A DNA stretch of 64,000 nucleotides from Haberlea rhodopensis (taxonomy: Eukaryota; Streptophyta; Magnoliopsida; Lamiales; Gesneriaceae): contig CAJQUN010000057.1 in assembly GCA_907163345.1 (NCBI GenBank), positions 1,054,001 to 1,118,000 of the forward strand, written 5' to 3'. The notes under the pieces are model-generated. The model saw only the letters and a list, made by a program, of their open reading frames with translations. It did not search any database and had not been told where the DNA came from. The position numbers and the translations under genes were made by a program. Of the stretch, positions 22,389-34,490 are shown one piece after another. Every line of letters starts with the position of its first letter. Positions within the stretch are counted from its first letter, which is position 1.

Positions 22389-23885
22389 GTATGTCACAAG
22401 CAATTAGCGGTATCTAGCAACACATCAAGGCTACCCAAGTTACAAGAATGCCATTGACTCGACAGAACTTATGGCCTGTGATAATATTAATCATGTAACT
22501 TAATCCATTTGTCATATGTGTTTAGATTAAACACGAGTCATGGAATAAGTCATATTCGTATAATTCAATTTTTTATTTCTTGATCCTCAAGTTAGACTAG
22601 AATAAACTAATAAGCTCGATATCACATTTCGACTCATTCGAGCATGTGCATGCATTTTAGTCTCACTTGATCAAGGGCCCAAACACTTCTCCTGTTATAT
22701 AGGAGGGACAAATCATATCTTGATCACTCAACATTCCTCTACATAATTCGTATGATTGTCTTTATAGTTTACCCTGTTATAGGTTACATTTGACAATATC
22801 AAGTTACACAACTCCTTATGTTGGGATCTCTGGTGATATCAAGTCGTAAGGATTACATACACTATTATCACTATGAGAATTGATTATGACATTCATATAA
22901 CTATCTATGTAGCATTCTCATGGTTGGTCTATCCAGTACATAGTTCTCTAACATATATATACCCATGTGTTGATTCGATATCTCATATCCATGAACAAAT
23001 TCATCAATCAATACAAACTAGTCTCAATGCCTTATCATTATCATAATTCATGATAATACTTGACTATGAACAATATTTAAGAATAATAAAATTTTATTCT
23101 AAGGACATTAATAAATTTATATTCATATTACACAGATACTGGAATAATATATAATAATGAATTGCATTAATAAAATCATATTGTATTGTATGCCAAAATC
23201 AAGCATCTAATGAGTTGTCGTAGGACATATCCCAACAAGATCATCCTCTGGTTTCTCAACCATTGACAGGAGATAACTACGCCTCCTAGAGTAGGGCCAT
23301 ATTGATCGCCCTTTATGTGAAAAACAAGTTAGGGTTAATAAATGGTTCAATCTCTAGAAACCTAACAGTACCGACGTCAAAGTACTCAATTATTGGATCC
23401 GCAGCAACAATGTAGTCATTTTTTGGATCTCATCAATTCTCTATCCAAGGAGATCTCCGCCAGTGTGATGTTCTCTGAATGTGCAAGACATTTGGAAAGA
23501 TTTGGAAGAGCGTTTCCAGCAAAAGAACGGGCCTCGCATATTCCAATTGCGACGTGATATTTCGATTTCAATGATATTAATTCGTCGCACTGTAATGTAG
23601 CCATTATACAGGTACTAAATATTTATTTTTAATACGTGTACCTTGTACTTACCATACATTAATATCATAATATACCATCATCTGAAAATAATAAAATTAT
23701 ATTTCGATTTCAAAGAAGAAGAAAAAAATGACTCCCTATGGGAGAAACACTCCTTTCGCAACCAAATTTCCATATACGAACAAGTGCAGTTACCATTTAA
23801 CTCATGGAACTATGGAAACAAATGGCAGAGTTGCATGAGAAATATGTTCCATTTAAAGTCCCCCATTTTCAATATGAAGATGGTT

Positions 23886-26800
23886 CTATGATGATTTCTC
23901 ATCATTAATATCTTGACCTCCCCATTTCCGCATTCGCTCTGTAGTTTGCTCGACCTGCAACATATAAAACTTTACATGTCATCAACAAGATATCAATGTT
24001 TGTGGGGATAGTGCACATATTCTCGGTTAGGGGCATCATCGGCACCAGGTCTATGTAGGTGAAAATGTACTGGATGAGCATGCACAAGTAACTTATGTAC
24101 CATTAACGACACTAACCTCCTTGCTCCAGTTGGTTTTGTAAAGGATCAGCGAGAGCACAAGTGTCTGCAAACTAATGCCAGCTATCATCCCTACCCAGAG
24201 CCCCTGCAAGAACCATATTTCTTGATTATCACCAACTTTCAGTTCTATTATGTAGGTAGTGTGGTTTTTGGCTCTGCGGTTTCGCTTGTCGGGAATGGAT
24301 GGACCAATTCTTCTTTTTTTGAACAACAATTATGAGATATCGAAAAGAAGACAACATCATGAAAAATTTGAAGCCCTGCGTACGTCGACAGAAAATGGCA
24401 ACTCTTGTTACTAAATTCTCCACTAATTTTTGTAAACTATCCACCATCTACGTAAGTATTTGAGAAAATATCATAAAATTTAAAATATTTCATCGAATTG
24501 GAAAAAAGGCACAAATGTAACACTGAAATGTAAGTTAAAAAATACTCACCACCACTCCAAGATTAGCTACATAGCCAAGGATGTATCCCAAAGGCAGACC
24601 AAAAATGTAATAGCAAGCCAAGTTTATATAAGCTACCAGCCCTTGCCAGCCGCCTCCTACAGCAACACCTGCACACATTTTCTCCAAGAAAATAAAGAAG
24701 CCAATGGGGGAAAATAAGCAGGAATCAGAAAGCAAGTTGCACTTGAAACAATCGGCTTGTACCTGATATCACAGGCTGGATACTGTTAAGAAGCATTGTA
24801 ATTCCAAGAAGTGGCGAAAGATGAGAGACTGCCTGCTGCATTTCTTTGCTGTCAGTAAATATAATCGAGAAATGATTTCTAGTAGCAAGGACAACCACCA
24901 TGCAAAGGATCCCGATCAGTAGAGACTGAAAGAGAGTCACATAGACTGAATATTTGGCTGCTCTGGGACGAGCCATGCCCAGCTCGTTGGCAACACGTAC
25001 ACTGCATCAAGAAAGATTACATTTTGTTGAAAATGCGTGGGGGAACCAGTAAATTACTTGATAAAAATCTTGGATTTTACCTTATAGCAGCATTGACTCC
25101 TATGAAGAACATTGCTTCCCACCCATCAATGCTCATGCTAGAACATAGCCAAAGAAACCAAGCATTACTTTTTAAACACTTAACATAACATTGATGCAAA
25201 GAAAGATTTGCCATTGATAGAGAGAAAAGCCTATTCTTGTTCCAATCATTCGAAGAAAGCCCCACCTTTATTTGTCCCGCAGCTAAGATAAAGATACAAA
25301 GGTAAAATGGTTAAGAAAACATGGCTTCTGCATAAGTATACTAGAAACCAATTTTTCCAAAACTTAGCTAAAGAAAGATGGCCCAACAATAGTTTTAACT
25401 TTAGTTTACACAAAGTTTTGAGAAAAATGGCTAAAAACTCACCATATAGAAAGGGAACCAACTGCGGTCACAGCATTATCAAGATGGCCAGTGAGGATAA
25501 TAATGCTCATCATATACCATATCTCCAAACAAAGCATAATAGCAGATTCCAGTGACAATCTTACGAAAGCCCAAATCTCTTGAAATGCAGACCACGAGAA
25601 CCCTTTCCAACCATCTTTACACCAACCAACAACATACACTAATTGTGCAATTGCAGATCCCCATCCGGTAAGATCAAATGCCACAGCTGCACCAGTTGCT
25701 CCCCAGCCAAGTACATAGATAAAGAGCCAACATAAAAAACTATGTGAGATCAGAGCAATGATTCCAGTCCAAGCAAGCATCGAAACTTTGCTCTGAGCTT
25801 GAAGAAATTTTTGGGTTGGAAAAATGACAGCAAGGGAACACAACTGCGGGAGAACCATGAGTGTGTAAACTCCGGCAAGATTTGCTATTTCTTCTTGTTG
25901 TCCTACTAACTTCAGGATTGGGGTGGCAAATATGTATAGTGGCGAAACGAGGATGCAGGTGGCGATTAAGATAATCATCGAGCGCTGCATGTAAATGCCT
26001 AGCATGTGAACTTGTCCGGCACCATATGCCTGCCCACATAGCGTCTCGAGGGCACTCCCCATACCAAGCTAAATAGATAATTGCAAGGTCTACTTTAGAA
26101 TTTTGTGTACTTTGCCTTCAAAATCAAGAATGATAACAACAATATGATCAAGTTATAACTTTTATAAAAAAATTGGATTGTTATAGCATTGCATTTCATA
26201 TGCTTCATGGTATATGTAACTTCTTCAAAGCTGCATTTGTGTAGACTGGTTTAAATTAAAGAAATTCAAATTCACAGATGAAATTCATTATTGTATGTTT
26301 AGGCAAAAAAGTTAGTTAGGTATTTCATATTCCACTTCGCGGCCCAACAAATTCTTTTATACATTTTGAAAGACTCAATGGATTTTCAAACAATTTTGAT
26401 GCCAGATCCTCGTTCAAATATCCGATCGCAACCTAACTAACTATCATATAGATAACTTTTATTTGGTTCAGCCTTAAAACAGCAAGTCTAGCAATAATAT
26501 GGGTTGGGTTTTGCCAGCTGGGAGCAATACCTCAGGCGTAGATCCAAAGCATCTAAGCCCTCGGAGAGGTACTTGCCTGATGGACGATGGTAGCATCTCA
26601 TTAACCGATAATATGTTTAACACACTTTTCTTTCTTTTTTATGATTTCTTTCCTCTTTTAAACTAAAAAATGCTTCATTTTATCTTTATTGAAAGATTGC
26701 TTACTATGTATTTATTACTGTATCTGAGAAAGAAAAAGGTGTGATCTCAACTAACCATGAATCCGAAAGAGAAGGTGCATACAACCGAGAGCGCAATAGA

Positions 26801-27025
26801 GAAAGCTGAGAGCTCAACATCGCCGAGATGGCCGACGAACGCAATACTGACGGAGCTGACACTGTACTGGCACAATATTTGTAACCCAATCGGCCCTCCA
26901 ATCATCCACAGCTTCTCTGATTCGATGCAGAAAACTCTCCACCACGCATTCAGACCTTTCGCCGACAGATAGTCGCCGCTGTCTCCGATCAGCTGGAGCT
27001 TCGGCTCGAGTAGCGGCGCCTCCAT
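23886..27025 (-). CDS. MATE/DTX efflux transporter, seven exons, intact
   Basis: Membrane antiporter of the MATE (DETOXIFICATION) family, expected to move secondary metabolites into the vacuole or out of the cell in exchange for protons. Exons on the minus strand: 26756-27025, 25443-26068, 25081-25137, 24763-25001, 24550-24668, 24117-24203, 23886-23954. All introns have GT-AG ends and the phases join without frame breaks, giving 488 residues, normal for the family. Visible motifs include LGMGSALETLCGQAYGAG (start of exon 2), ISVRVANELG (exons 3-4), and NSIQPVISGVAVGGGWQG (exons 4-5). The N-terminus MEAPLLEPKL and C-terminal KTNWSKEVEQTTERMRKWGG recall the Arabidopsis DTX33-DTX35 subgroup; DTX35 is linked to flower flavonoid transport. 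Substrate and exact orthology are inferred only. It is the sole intact host gene and no transposon interrupts it. Confidence 0.95.
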
Positions 27026-27284
27026 TTTGATGGCTTTAAGTTTCGCGGAGCAGTGTTCGCGGCTCCACGTTCATCACTGATTCGCGGACCGCTGACAGAC
27101 AGAGCATCGCCTCGGTCTTCCTTTGACCTTATCTCAAATATAGTTGCAGGACAAGCGCCAAAAACTTTCGATTCGTCTGCTTATGTTTTTTCTTTTCCTT
27201 TTATATAAATTTTGAAAACTATTTAGTTTTATTTATAAGTTATCTATATTAGCTCAAATTATAGATAATTTGTACTTATATTTA
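27026..27284 (-). promoter_or_regulatory. Probable 5' UTR and proximal promoter of the MATE gene
   Basis: A CG-containing stretch directly upstream of the ATG (27026-27120), then AT-rich DNA. No single TATA box or start site stands out, so this is assigned by position only. Confidence 0.4.
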
Positions 27285-27523
27285 CGTGTTACAAATTAGA
27301 TGATTTTCCTCACAATCTTGAATTCTTTTAGGGTTTGTTTGAAGTTATACATAAGAGTATGGTAATTTTAAAAATTATTTTAGTATAATTTTTGTTACAA
27401 TGTGATTCGTGTTACAAATTAGATGATTTTCCTCACAATCTTGAATTCTTTTAGGGTTTGTTTGAAGTTATACATAAGAGTATGGTAATTTTAAAAATTA
27501 TTTTAGTATAATTTTTGTTACAA
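27285..27523. repeat. 123-bp tandem duplication upstream of the MATE gene
   Basis: Two almost perfect copies, starting CGTGTTACAAATTAG at 27285 and again at 27408. The second copy stops after about 116 bases at TTTTTGTTACAA. It lies 260-500 bases upstream of the MATE start codon. The copies look identical by eye, so the duplication is recent. Confidence 0.92.
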
Positions 27524-27739
27524 AATTATCACATTTTATTCCTAACTTTATGGTAATTTCATTAGGTATTAGATTGGTCGAGGCCCATGTGTCGCTTAGC
27601 TAGATGGTTTGCTGGCAGTTCTGGTGATTTCTAGTTAATTGTATTTGAATGAAGTGAGCAAATGACGAGAGGATATCCGGACCCTGCAATCAAGTTAGAA
27701 TGGGCAAAGGAGAGGAATTTGTGAAAATAATGAGCGTGA
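27524..27739. other. No recognisable feature
   Basis: Intergenic sequence upstream of the MATE gene; nothing is recognised on either strand. Confidence 0.5.
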
Positions 27740-27960
27740 ACTCTCATATTCACAGGACTATTTTTTGTTGGGCGGCTATCGGCCAGCCACTATTTGTCAT
27801 CAACACGGACAGTCAGGTAGACATGACGGTTCGGAATCGTCGGTTGATGGTTCGGAACCGCGCTAGACGGTTCATAAAAGCCCGACTCTTAACCTTAACA
27901 TTCGTAGACGGTTTCGGTTACGATTCGTGAACCTCCGTTTACGTTACGGTTCGACCTTTA
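27740..27960. other. CGGTTC-rich patch, possible DNA-transposon scrap
   Basis: GC-richer than the surroundings, with repeated ACGGTTCGGAA, GGTTCGGAACCG, GACGGTTC and ACGGTTTCGGTTACG words in both orientations. Such GGTTC/GAACC-rich DNA occurs near ends of some plant hAT-type elements, but I found no terminal inverted repeats with an 8-bp duplication. A 76-codon open frame across it is probably chance. Confidence 0.35.
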
Positions 27961-28039
27961 TATTTTTTAAAATACTTGAAATTAAAATTTTATTTAAAAA
28001 ATTCAAAAATGATTAAACATAAACTTTAAAAAAAAATAA

Positions 28040-28370
28040 AATTAAAATTAAAATTGAATTTGGTATGAAGTATTTATAAGTTTGGTACTTTACCACATGA
28101 AATTTGTATGAAACCTATACAATTTTGGTACTGATTATACATAATAATATTGGTATAAAACATTTACAATTATGGTACTAATCACATATGAAATTGGTAT
28201 GAAACCTATGCAACTTTGGTCTAATTACAAATGATAATGGTATATGAAACATTTATAATTATTGTACTAATTACATATGAAATTTGTATGAAACATATAC
28301 AACTTTGGTACTTAATACATATGAACTTAGTATAAAACATTTACAATGTTGGTACTAATTACATATGATA
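28040..28370. repeat. Degenerate AT-rich tandem repeat
   Basis: About seven diverged units of roughly 40-50 bases built from TTGGTATGAAAC-TATACAA-TTTGGTACT-ATTACATATGAAA. The words TTGGTACT, ATGAAAC and ACATATGA recur in the same order. It is not coding. Confidence 0.85.
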
Positions 28371-29018
28371 TTTTGTGTGCGCTTATCATGTACGCTCAAA
28401 TTAACCCTCTCAAGTTAACAACAATAATGAATGTAGTAGCGTGAGTAGGGATCGATCCCACGAGAAATGATGTATTTTTGTGTTAATTATGCAAGCAAAT
28501 AATAAAAGGGGGTTTTGGATTGATCAACTACTACTATGAAAAATATATGAATTAAATTATTTAACGAAATTAAACTAAGGCGATTAAAATTATGAGAAGC
28601 AATTCTTGGTTCTCAGTCGACTTTACCTTGGATTTATGCATTCAATCATCGATTATCACAAAAGATGTAATTTTTACTTGAATATTCATCATTAGATATT
28701 CAACTCGCCCAAGCGTTCTAAATTAACCCGTGTCGTTATATCGATCAAAACAACAGCAGTTAAGATAAATATTAACAATAGCTTTCAAATATAGTAAGAA
28801 TGATGAAACTTAGACAACATAATCCAAGCGTCTATGCTTAATCAAGTCAAGCATTTTTCCTAAGAATTTAACAACACAACAACAGACAATTATTAATCCT
28901 AGTTGCATCAATGCCAATCATTAGATTGCATGTAAAAATCATTAGATGGCCAATCTTATAATCAAAACACAACAATCATGACAATAATCATAGAAAAACA
29001 CATGATACTCAATAAAAA
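28371..29018 (-). mobile_element. Old Ty3 LTR fragment
   Basis: Contains GTAGTAGCGTGAGTAGGG followed by ATCGATCCCACGAGA, then a long A/T-rich tract. The arrangement resembles the 3' end of Athila/Tat-type LTRs read on the minus strand. It is cut at 29018 by the family-E LTR. Assignment to lineage is weak. Confidence 0.45.
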
Positions 29019-30942
29019 TGTGAGGACCCGTTCCTAATCAAGTGTTTAATTATCATACAATGATTATTTATTTGTAAACAACGGAAGTTTATTTAAATAT
29101 TCTCCCAATAAGTGGCTCTAAAAATTTTGGCATGACCTCCCCGTATGAGGGACGTACCAAAAAAAACTGAAAAGCACAATAATAATATCATCAGTACAGA
29201 AAGTAAATACATAATACCATAGGATGCATCATAGGCATCCAACACATAATCCGTACTAAAAATATTTACATCATACCAAAGCATGCACAAAGTCTCCAGC
29301 ACACATTTCATACTCAAAATAGTTACATAATACCATAAGCAGTAATAGAACACCGAATATTCACACATAATCAAGACTGGACGAAAATGAACTCCATTTA
29401 CATAGTCATACTATCCATGACACACCCTGGTATACTTAACTATCATACGACAGTGATAGACAAAAGAAAACAACCTCAGGTAAGACTTCCAGCGAGCATT
29501 CCATCTTGGGATCCTAGTCACCTGTAATACCTGCAATTGTCCACACACAAAGACAACAACAACCACCTTGGGGGTGAGCCAAAGCCCAATATGAAATTAT
29601 CAAGTAATTACAACATGCATCTATTGTAAGGACCCCCGTGCCCTTAACCCGTTATTAGTGTATTAATCCAAACATTTAGTGCATGTAATCAACATGTAGG
29701 GGAAAAACCCACTTATCACCATAGCAAAACATGCTTATAATAAAATTCTTTGCATTATTCCATATAATGTCTAGTTTTCCCCAACCAAGTCCACATGCAT
29801 ATCATGCACCTTTATAATACACTAACATATTCTCAATTCATTTAGCAATTCAATAAATAATTGCATACAACTCATAAATGAAGAGAGAAAGGCCCTTGCC
29901 TTTTTATACATGCCATGTACACATAATAGTGCTCACATGAAAGCATCAAAAAGTATGTGTGTATCAAATGTATAAAACACGGTGCTCAATACAGTCACTG
30001 GTACTTCGATCCCTGGAAGCGCCTCGATTCCATAGCTCGAGCTCAACTCCAAAGCCATCGATGTACCTAATCACCTGCCCCAACAGAGACAGCCCCCAGG
30101 GTGAGTATACCAATATCCCAAATCCAATAATCACAATAATACAATTCATAATTTACAAAAATGTAAATGCTATGAAGTATAAAAGATGCTCCCTGGATGG
30201 TATCATCCTCATCCGGGATTTCCTGTACTGTCCCTGTTCTCAAAACAACTGAAACCATCAAAATTCCCAAATGCCAGTTAATCATTACATTGATTAACAA
30301 ATCCATTTGCCACATACCGATATCATAATCAATAATATCAAATCATTAAACAATGATCACAGATGTTCCATATATCTCACTTATGGTTCCATAGTTCAAT
30401 TTCATTGCTCGCTCTACAATAGTGGCATTTCATTCTCACGCATGCTCAACAGTAGTGACGTCATAACCGATGTTCGCTCAAAGGCGACAACATACCCAAT
30501 CATTGCTCGCTCAGAAGTGGCACCATATCATCCCCAATGCATATACATATCCATTTGTAGCAATTACCATAAACCATGTATTTCAATATCCGGTTATTGC
30601 TAATACCATCTACCATGCATTTTCATATACGTTTATTGCAATACAGTGTACCATGTACTCAACAATTGCAATTATAATAAAGGGTCATGCTCGTACGTCA
30701 TACATACCTTATGATTCCGTAGTTCAAGTCCAAACAAAACATTGCCTCAGTCCCGAGGTTCGAATAAGAAATGTGCTAAACACAAATCAATAACTCATAA
30801 TCAATGAGTAGTCCCAAATTCATATGCACAAGCATGAAATCCAACCCCAATCATCCCAATACGATGATTAAATAGTAAATGGTCAATAATCGCTCCCCAA
30901 AACCCGAGGGAGGACCCAAAATACCATTTTACACAATCGCAC

Positions 30943-31166
30943 TACCGATCGATCGGTCACCATTACCGATCGATCTGTAACTGTTCATAAATTCGATTTA
31001 AGCTACGGCTTTGCACCGATCGATCGGTCCAAGCTACCGATCGATCGCTAGCCACCCACCGATCGATCGATCGCTCATACCGATCAATCGGTAAAGACAG
31101 AAAGAATCACCCAACGCTACGCACTTGCACCGATCGATCGGTCCAAGCTATCGATCGATCGGTAGC
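30943..31166. repeat. Palindrome cluster, flanks ACC...GGT
   Basis: About eight cores, mostly ACCGATCGATCGGT, with occasional one-base departures such as CCGATCTGTA and ACCGATCAATCGGT. The outer bases differ from those of the Athila clusters but remain self-complementary in most copies. Confidence 0.93.
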
Positions 31167-31572
31167 TGTGCGGACCCGAAAATCACCATTTTTAAAAGCT
31201 TAAAAACCTCCACCATTCATACCCAAACTTCCTCCAACTCGAAAATAACCACATACAAACATCCTAGTACACTCAACAAGGGTTATAATCTATTTTAAAA
31301 TAAAACCCATAAGATTTCAAGATTTTACAAAATCTCCCAAAATCCAACCCATAACCAAAACTCAACCAAACACCTCCAAATCATAATCAATACGAAGATA
31401 AAAGCGAGGGGAGGGAGATTACCAAATTATCTTCAAGAAATCGGGCTCCCAAGATGAGCCCCATCGATTTGCTTCCAAGAGGAGAATAGGGAAGGGTTTG
31501 GGGTGAGAGAGGCGTGAGGGAGAGGAGAGGGGGAGGAGATTCCGTATAATGACGGAATACCGAGTCCACTTC

Positions 31573-31582
31573 GTATATATAC
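31573..31582 (-). promoter_or_regulatory. TATA box of family-D LTR copy 1
   Basis: GTATATATAC on the minus strand, preceded by the conserved block shared with copy 2 (GACGGAATACCGAGTCCACTT), at the depth expected for an LTR promoter. Confidence 0.6.
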
Positions 31583-33860
31583 CTCCACAACTACATCATG
31601 ATTCATTAAAAATCATCTGTTTTCAATAATTATCTCTCCAACTCAAATTCCATCACCAGCCCCAGTACAAAGTACTCAGGACCCCAGATTCCACCAAAAA
31701 CCAAATTCCAAGGTTGTCGCCACGATGAGAATACAATCTCATCCCTTGGATCCAACGACTCCAAAAACCGGATTTAAAATCCCCGGGAGTCCCAAACCGC
31801 AATTAATTCATAATTGCCACAACTAAAATCCATTAAAGATTATTACCACACCGAGATTAACACCATTAATCCATGGGCATCACATCTATAAAATGTGATA
31901 TATGATGTAATGCAATGCAATGTAATGCAATGCATGTAATGTACAATGAACCGAAATCTCAAGATACCCAAAATATTGGAGTCCAAAGAAAGGTATAATC
32001 AATCAATGTCAAGCTCGAACAGAGGGTGACAACACACACACTTTACGCTAGGAGAATCATCATGTGTTATGCTCGTCATCCCTCGTGTCTAGGTCTGGTA
32101 GCCAACGCGCGTGACTACAGTCGCTACCTAAACTGTCTGTCATCATCGTGCCCGTCGTCCCCGACACTCAGAGTAAATCAACTCAATCATCATCAAGGAT
32201 ATCAAGGAAGTGGATAGATCAATATGATATACCCAACATGTATGTCATATATCGATGTATATTTATCAAAATGATGTGTGTTAACAAGACATATATTTTC
32301 ATACATCGATATGTCAATCATGAATGCTGTGAATGCTCATAATTCAATTAAAATCATATAGCCAAGTTGTGAGGGCCCGATCCTAATGTAGCGTTTAATT
32401 AACACATAATGATTAATTTGCGTAAACAACGGAAAATTAGTTTCAAATATCTTGTCAAAAGGCCCTAAAAATTTCTGCTTTTAGGTGATACATATATATA
32501 ATGATACTTAAAATATGTAATTCCAGTTTCCAATTCAACATATTAGTAAGGACCCCGTGCCCTTAACCCGTTATTAGTGTATTAATCCCAGAGTTTAGTG
32601 CATGTAATCAAACATGTAGGGGAAAACCCACTTATCACCATAGCAACTCATGCCAACAGAATAAAATTATCTACATTATTCCATATAATGTCTAGTTTTC
32701 CCCCAATCAAGTCTATATACATATCATGCACCATTTTAATATACTAATATATTCTCAGTTCATTTAGTAATTCAATAAATAATTGCGTGCAACTCAAAAA
32801 TGAAGAGAGAAAGGCCCTTGCTTTTTTATACATGCCATATACACATAATAGTGCTCACATACGAGCATCAAATAGGTATGTGTGTATCAAATGTATAAAA
32901 TACGGTGCTCAATACCGTCACTGATATTTCGATCCCTGGAAGCATCTCCAATCCATAGCTAGAGCTCATCTCCAAAGCCATCGATGTACCTAATCACCTA
33001 CCCCAACAGAGGCAGCCCCCACACGGGGTGAGCATACCAATACCCCAAATCCAATAATCACAATGATACAATTCATAATTTACAAAATGTAAATGCTATG
33101 AAATATAAAAGATGCTCCCTGGATGGTATCATCCTCATCCGAGATTCGCTGTGCCATCTCTGTTCTCAAAATAACTGAAACCATCAAATTCCCAATGCCA
33201 GTTAATCATTACATTGATTAACAAATCCGTTTGCCATATATCGATATCATAATCAAGGATACCAAATCATTAAACAATGATTACAAATATTCCATGTATC
33301 TCATTTATGGTTTCATAGTTCTGTTTCATTGCTCGCTCTACAATAGCGGCATTTCATTCTCACGCATGCTCAACAGTTGTGGCGTCCCAACCGATGTTCG
33401 CTCAAAGGCGACAACACCTCAATCGTTGCTCGCTCAAAAGCGGCACCATATAATTCTCAATGCACATATAACCATTTGTAACAATTACCATAAACCATGT
33501 ATTTCCACATTCGTTTATTGCTAATACCATCTACCATGCATTTCCATATACATTTATTGCAATACAGTGTACCATGCATTCAACAATTGCAATTATAATA
33601 AAGGTCTATGCTCGTACGTTATACGTACCTTATATTTCCGTAGTTCGAATCCAATCTTGCCTTGGTCTCGTGACCGATGAATTATGTGCTAAACACGATT
33701 AATAATCCACAATTAATCTCAAGCATGCAACCACGTGCCCAAGCACGTTCACAAACCCCAATTATATCGTCATCCATGACGATTAACCATTTTAAAAGAC
33801 CCCGGGCGAAGCATGCATCGAAAACTCAACACGAAATAATCCCCCAAAAAGAGACATTGG

Positions 33861-34083
33861 CTATCGATCGCTCCAACTCAGGCGATCGATCGCCTCGCAA
33901 AATGGTGTGGGCGATCGATCGCCTCATTTCCAGGCGATCGGTCGCCTCTCAACGATTTTTGGCTACTGCCTCATGGCGATCGATCGCCTCTTTTGAGGCG
34001 GTCAAACGCCTCACTGTTCATCTTCCACAAAAGTTTATCAACGTCGTGGCGATCGGTCACCCCGCCCTAGGGATCGATCGCCT
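33861..34083. repeat. Palindrome cluster, flanks GGC...GCC
   Basis: At the same depth in the LTR as in copy 1, but the units read GGCGATCGATCGCC, with variants such as AGGCGATCGGTCGCC and GAGGCGGTCAAACGCC. The flanks have thus changed on both sides together relative to copy 1. Confidence 0.92.
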
Positions 34084-34480
34084 CGACCTGTAACAGCCAA
34101 AAATGGCGTTTTTTCTTGCCAAAACTTCCCAACAACAATCCTCACACCTCATACAACATAACCCTTAACAAGGGACTATAAATCAACCCCAAAAGACAAT
34201 ACCCAAAAATCTTTAAAACCCATTTCTTTAAACCCAACACAAATCCTTCCCAAACACCACAAAACCACTATTAAATCGAAGATAAATGCGAGGGGATGAT
34301 TAATACCTGAATATCTTCGAGAAATTCGGCTCCGAAGTCGAGCAACCATCGATTCTTCCACCAAGGAAAAGAGAGGGAAATGGGGGGGGGGGGGGGGGGG
34401 ACGGGAAAGGCTTTTAGCATAGAGAGAGAGAAGAGAGGGAAGGGTTCCGTGCCAAAATGACGGAATACCGAGTCCACTTG

Positions 34481-34490
34481 GTATATATAG
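34481..34490 (-). promoter_or_regulatory. TATA box of family-D LTR copy 2
   Basis: GTATATATAG on the plus strand (minus CTATATATAC), in the same context as 31573-31582. Confidence 0.55.

Larger units (their letters stand above)
20420..23237 (-). mobile_element. Copia-type solo LTR (interrupted)
   Basis: Plus-strand ends are TGTAAGGAATCC and ATATCCCAACA; AGATC duplications are at 20415-20419 and 23238-23242, exactly splitting the copia gag. Minus-strand sequence begins TGTTGGGATATGTCC, a common start of copia LTRs, and is shared with the fragment at 36892-37540. After removing the nested solo LTR and its duplication it is about 1.45 kb. No internal region is present, so it is a solo LTR. Confidence 0.9.
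20326..23604 (+). pseudogene. Ty1/copia gag, split by a solo LTR
   Basis: The ATG at 20326 starts a copia-like N-terminal domain (pfam PF14244 type): ISPSS-like linker, then FSPYILHHSD up to 20419. After the solo LTR it resumes at 23238 with HPLVSQPLTGDNYAS, KNKLGLINGSI and the beginning of the UBN2 region (DIWKDLEERFQQKNGPRIFQ in a shifted frame). Stops occur after PIS near 20344 and at 23287-23289, where Trp is expected (TAG for TGG); the frame shifts near 23395. The fragment ends at about 23604, 280 bases from the MATE gene's stop, with no pol. A dead element fragment. Confidence 0.88.
29625..31884 (-). mobile_element. Solo LTR, Ty3 family D, copy 1
   Basis: 2260 bases, plus-strand ends TGTAAGGACCCCCG and GGGCATCACA. 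TCTAT duplications at 29620-29624 and 31885-31889. The minus strand starts TGTGATGCCC and ends GTCCTTACA, as do the chromovirus LTR at 39858 and the LTRs at 47955, so it is Tekay-like. A TATA box (GTATATATAC, 31573-31582) sits about 300 bases in, and the palindrome cluster lies 718-941 bases in. No internal region is present. Confidence 0.9.
29019..32367 (-). mobile_element. Family-E LTR copy 1 (diverged, interrupted, truncated)
   Basis: Begins TGTGAGGACCCG at 29019 and continues to 29624. It is interrupted by the family-D solo LTR and resumes at 31885 with sequence matching 9900-10250 of the solo LTR at 9449 (the blocks CTCGTGTCTAGGTC and CCCGACACTCAGAGTAA are shared). At 32368 a second family-E LTR begins; the rest of copy 1 is not found. 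No matching target duplication could be paired. Confidence 0.75.

Noticed and set aside
25740..26039. Minus-strand 99-codon frame overlapping MATE exon 2
   Set aside because: It is a shifted-frame shadow of the conserved exon; the MATE frame explains the sequence.
27700..27930. 76-codon frame near the MATE gene
   Set aside because: No domain, low-complexity CGGTTC-derived second half and no splice or promoter signal; treated as chance.
33677..34093. 138-codon frame in family-D LTR copy 2
   Set aside because: The homologous LTR at 29625-31884 does not keep this frame, and half of the peptide is the palindrome cluster.
34376..34402. G run (and C run at 4481-4498) as a structural signal
   Set aside because: Homologous copies lack the expansions. 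Simple slippage or sequencing error is sufficient.
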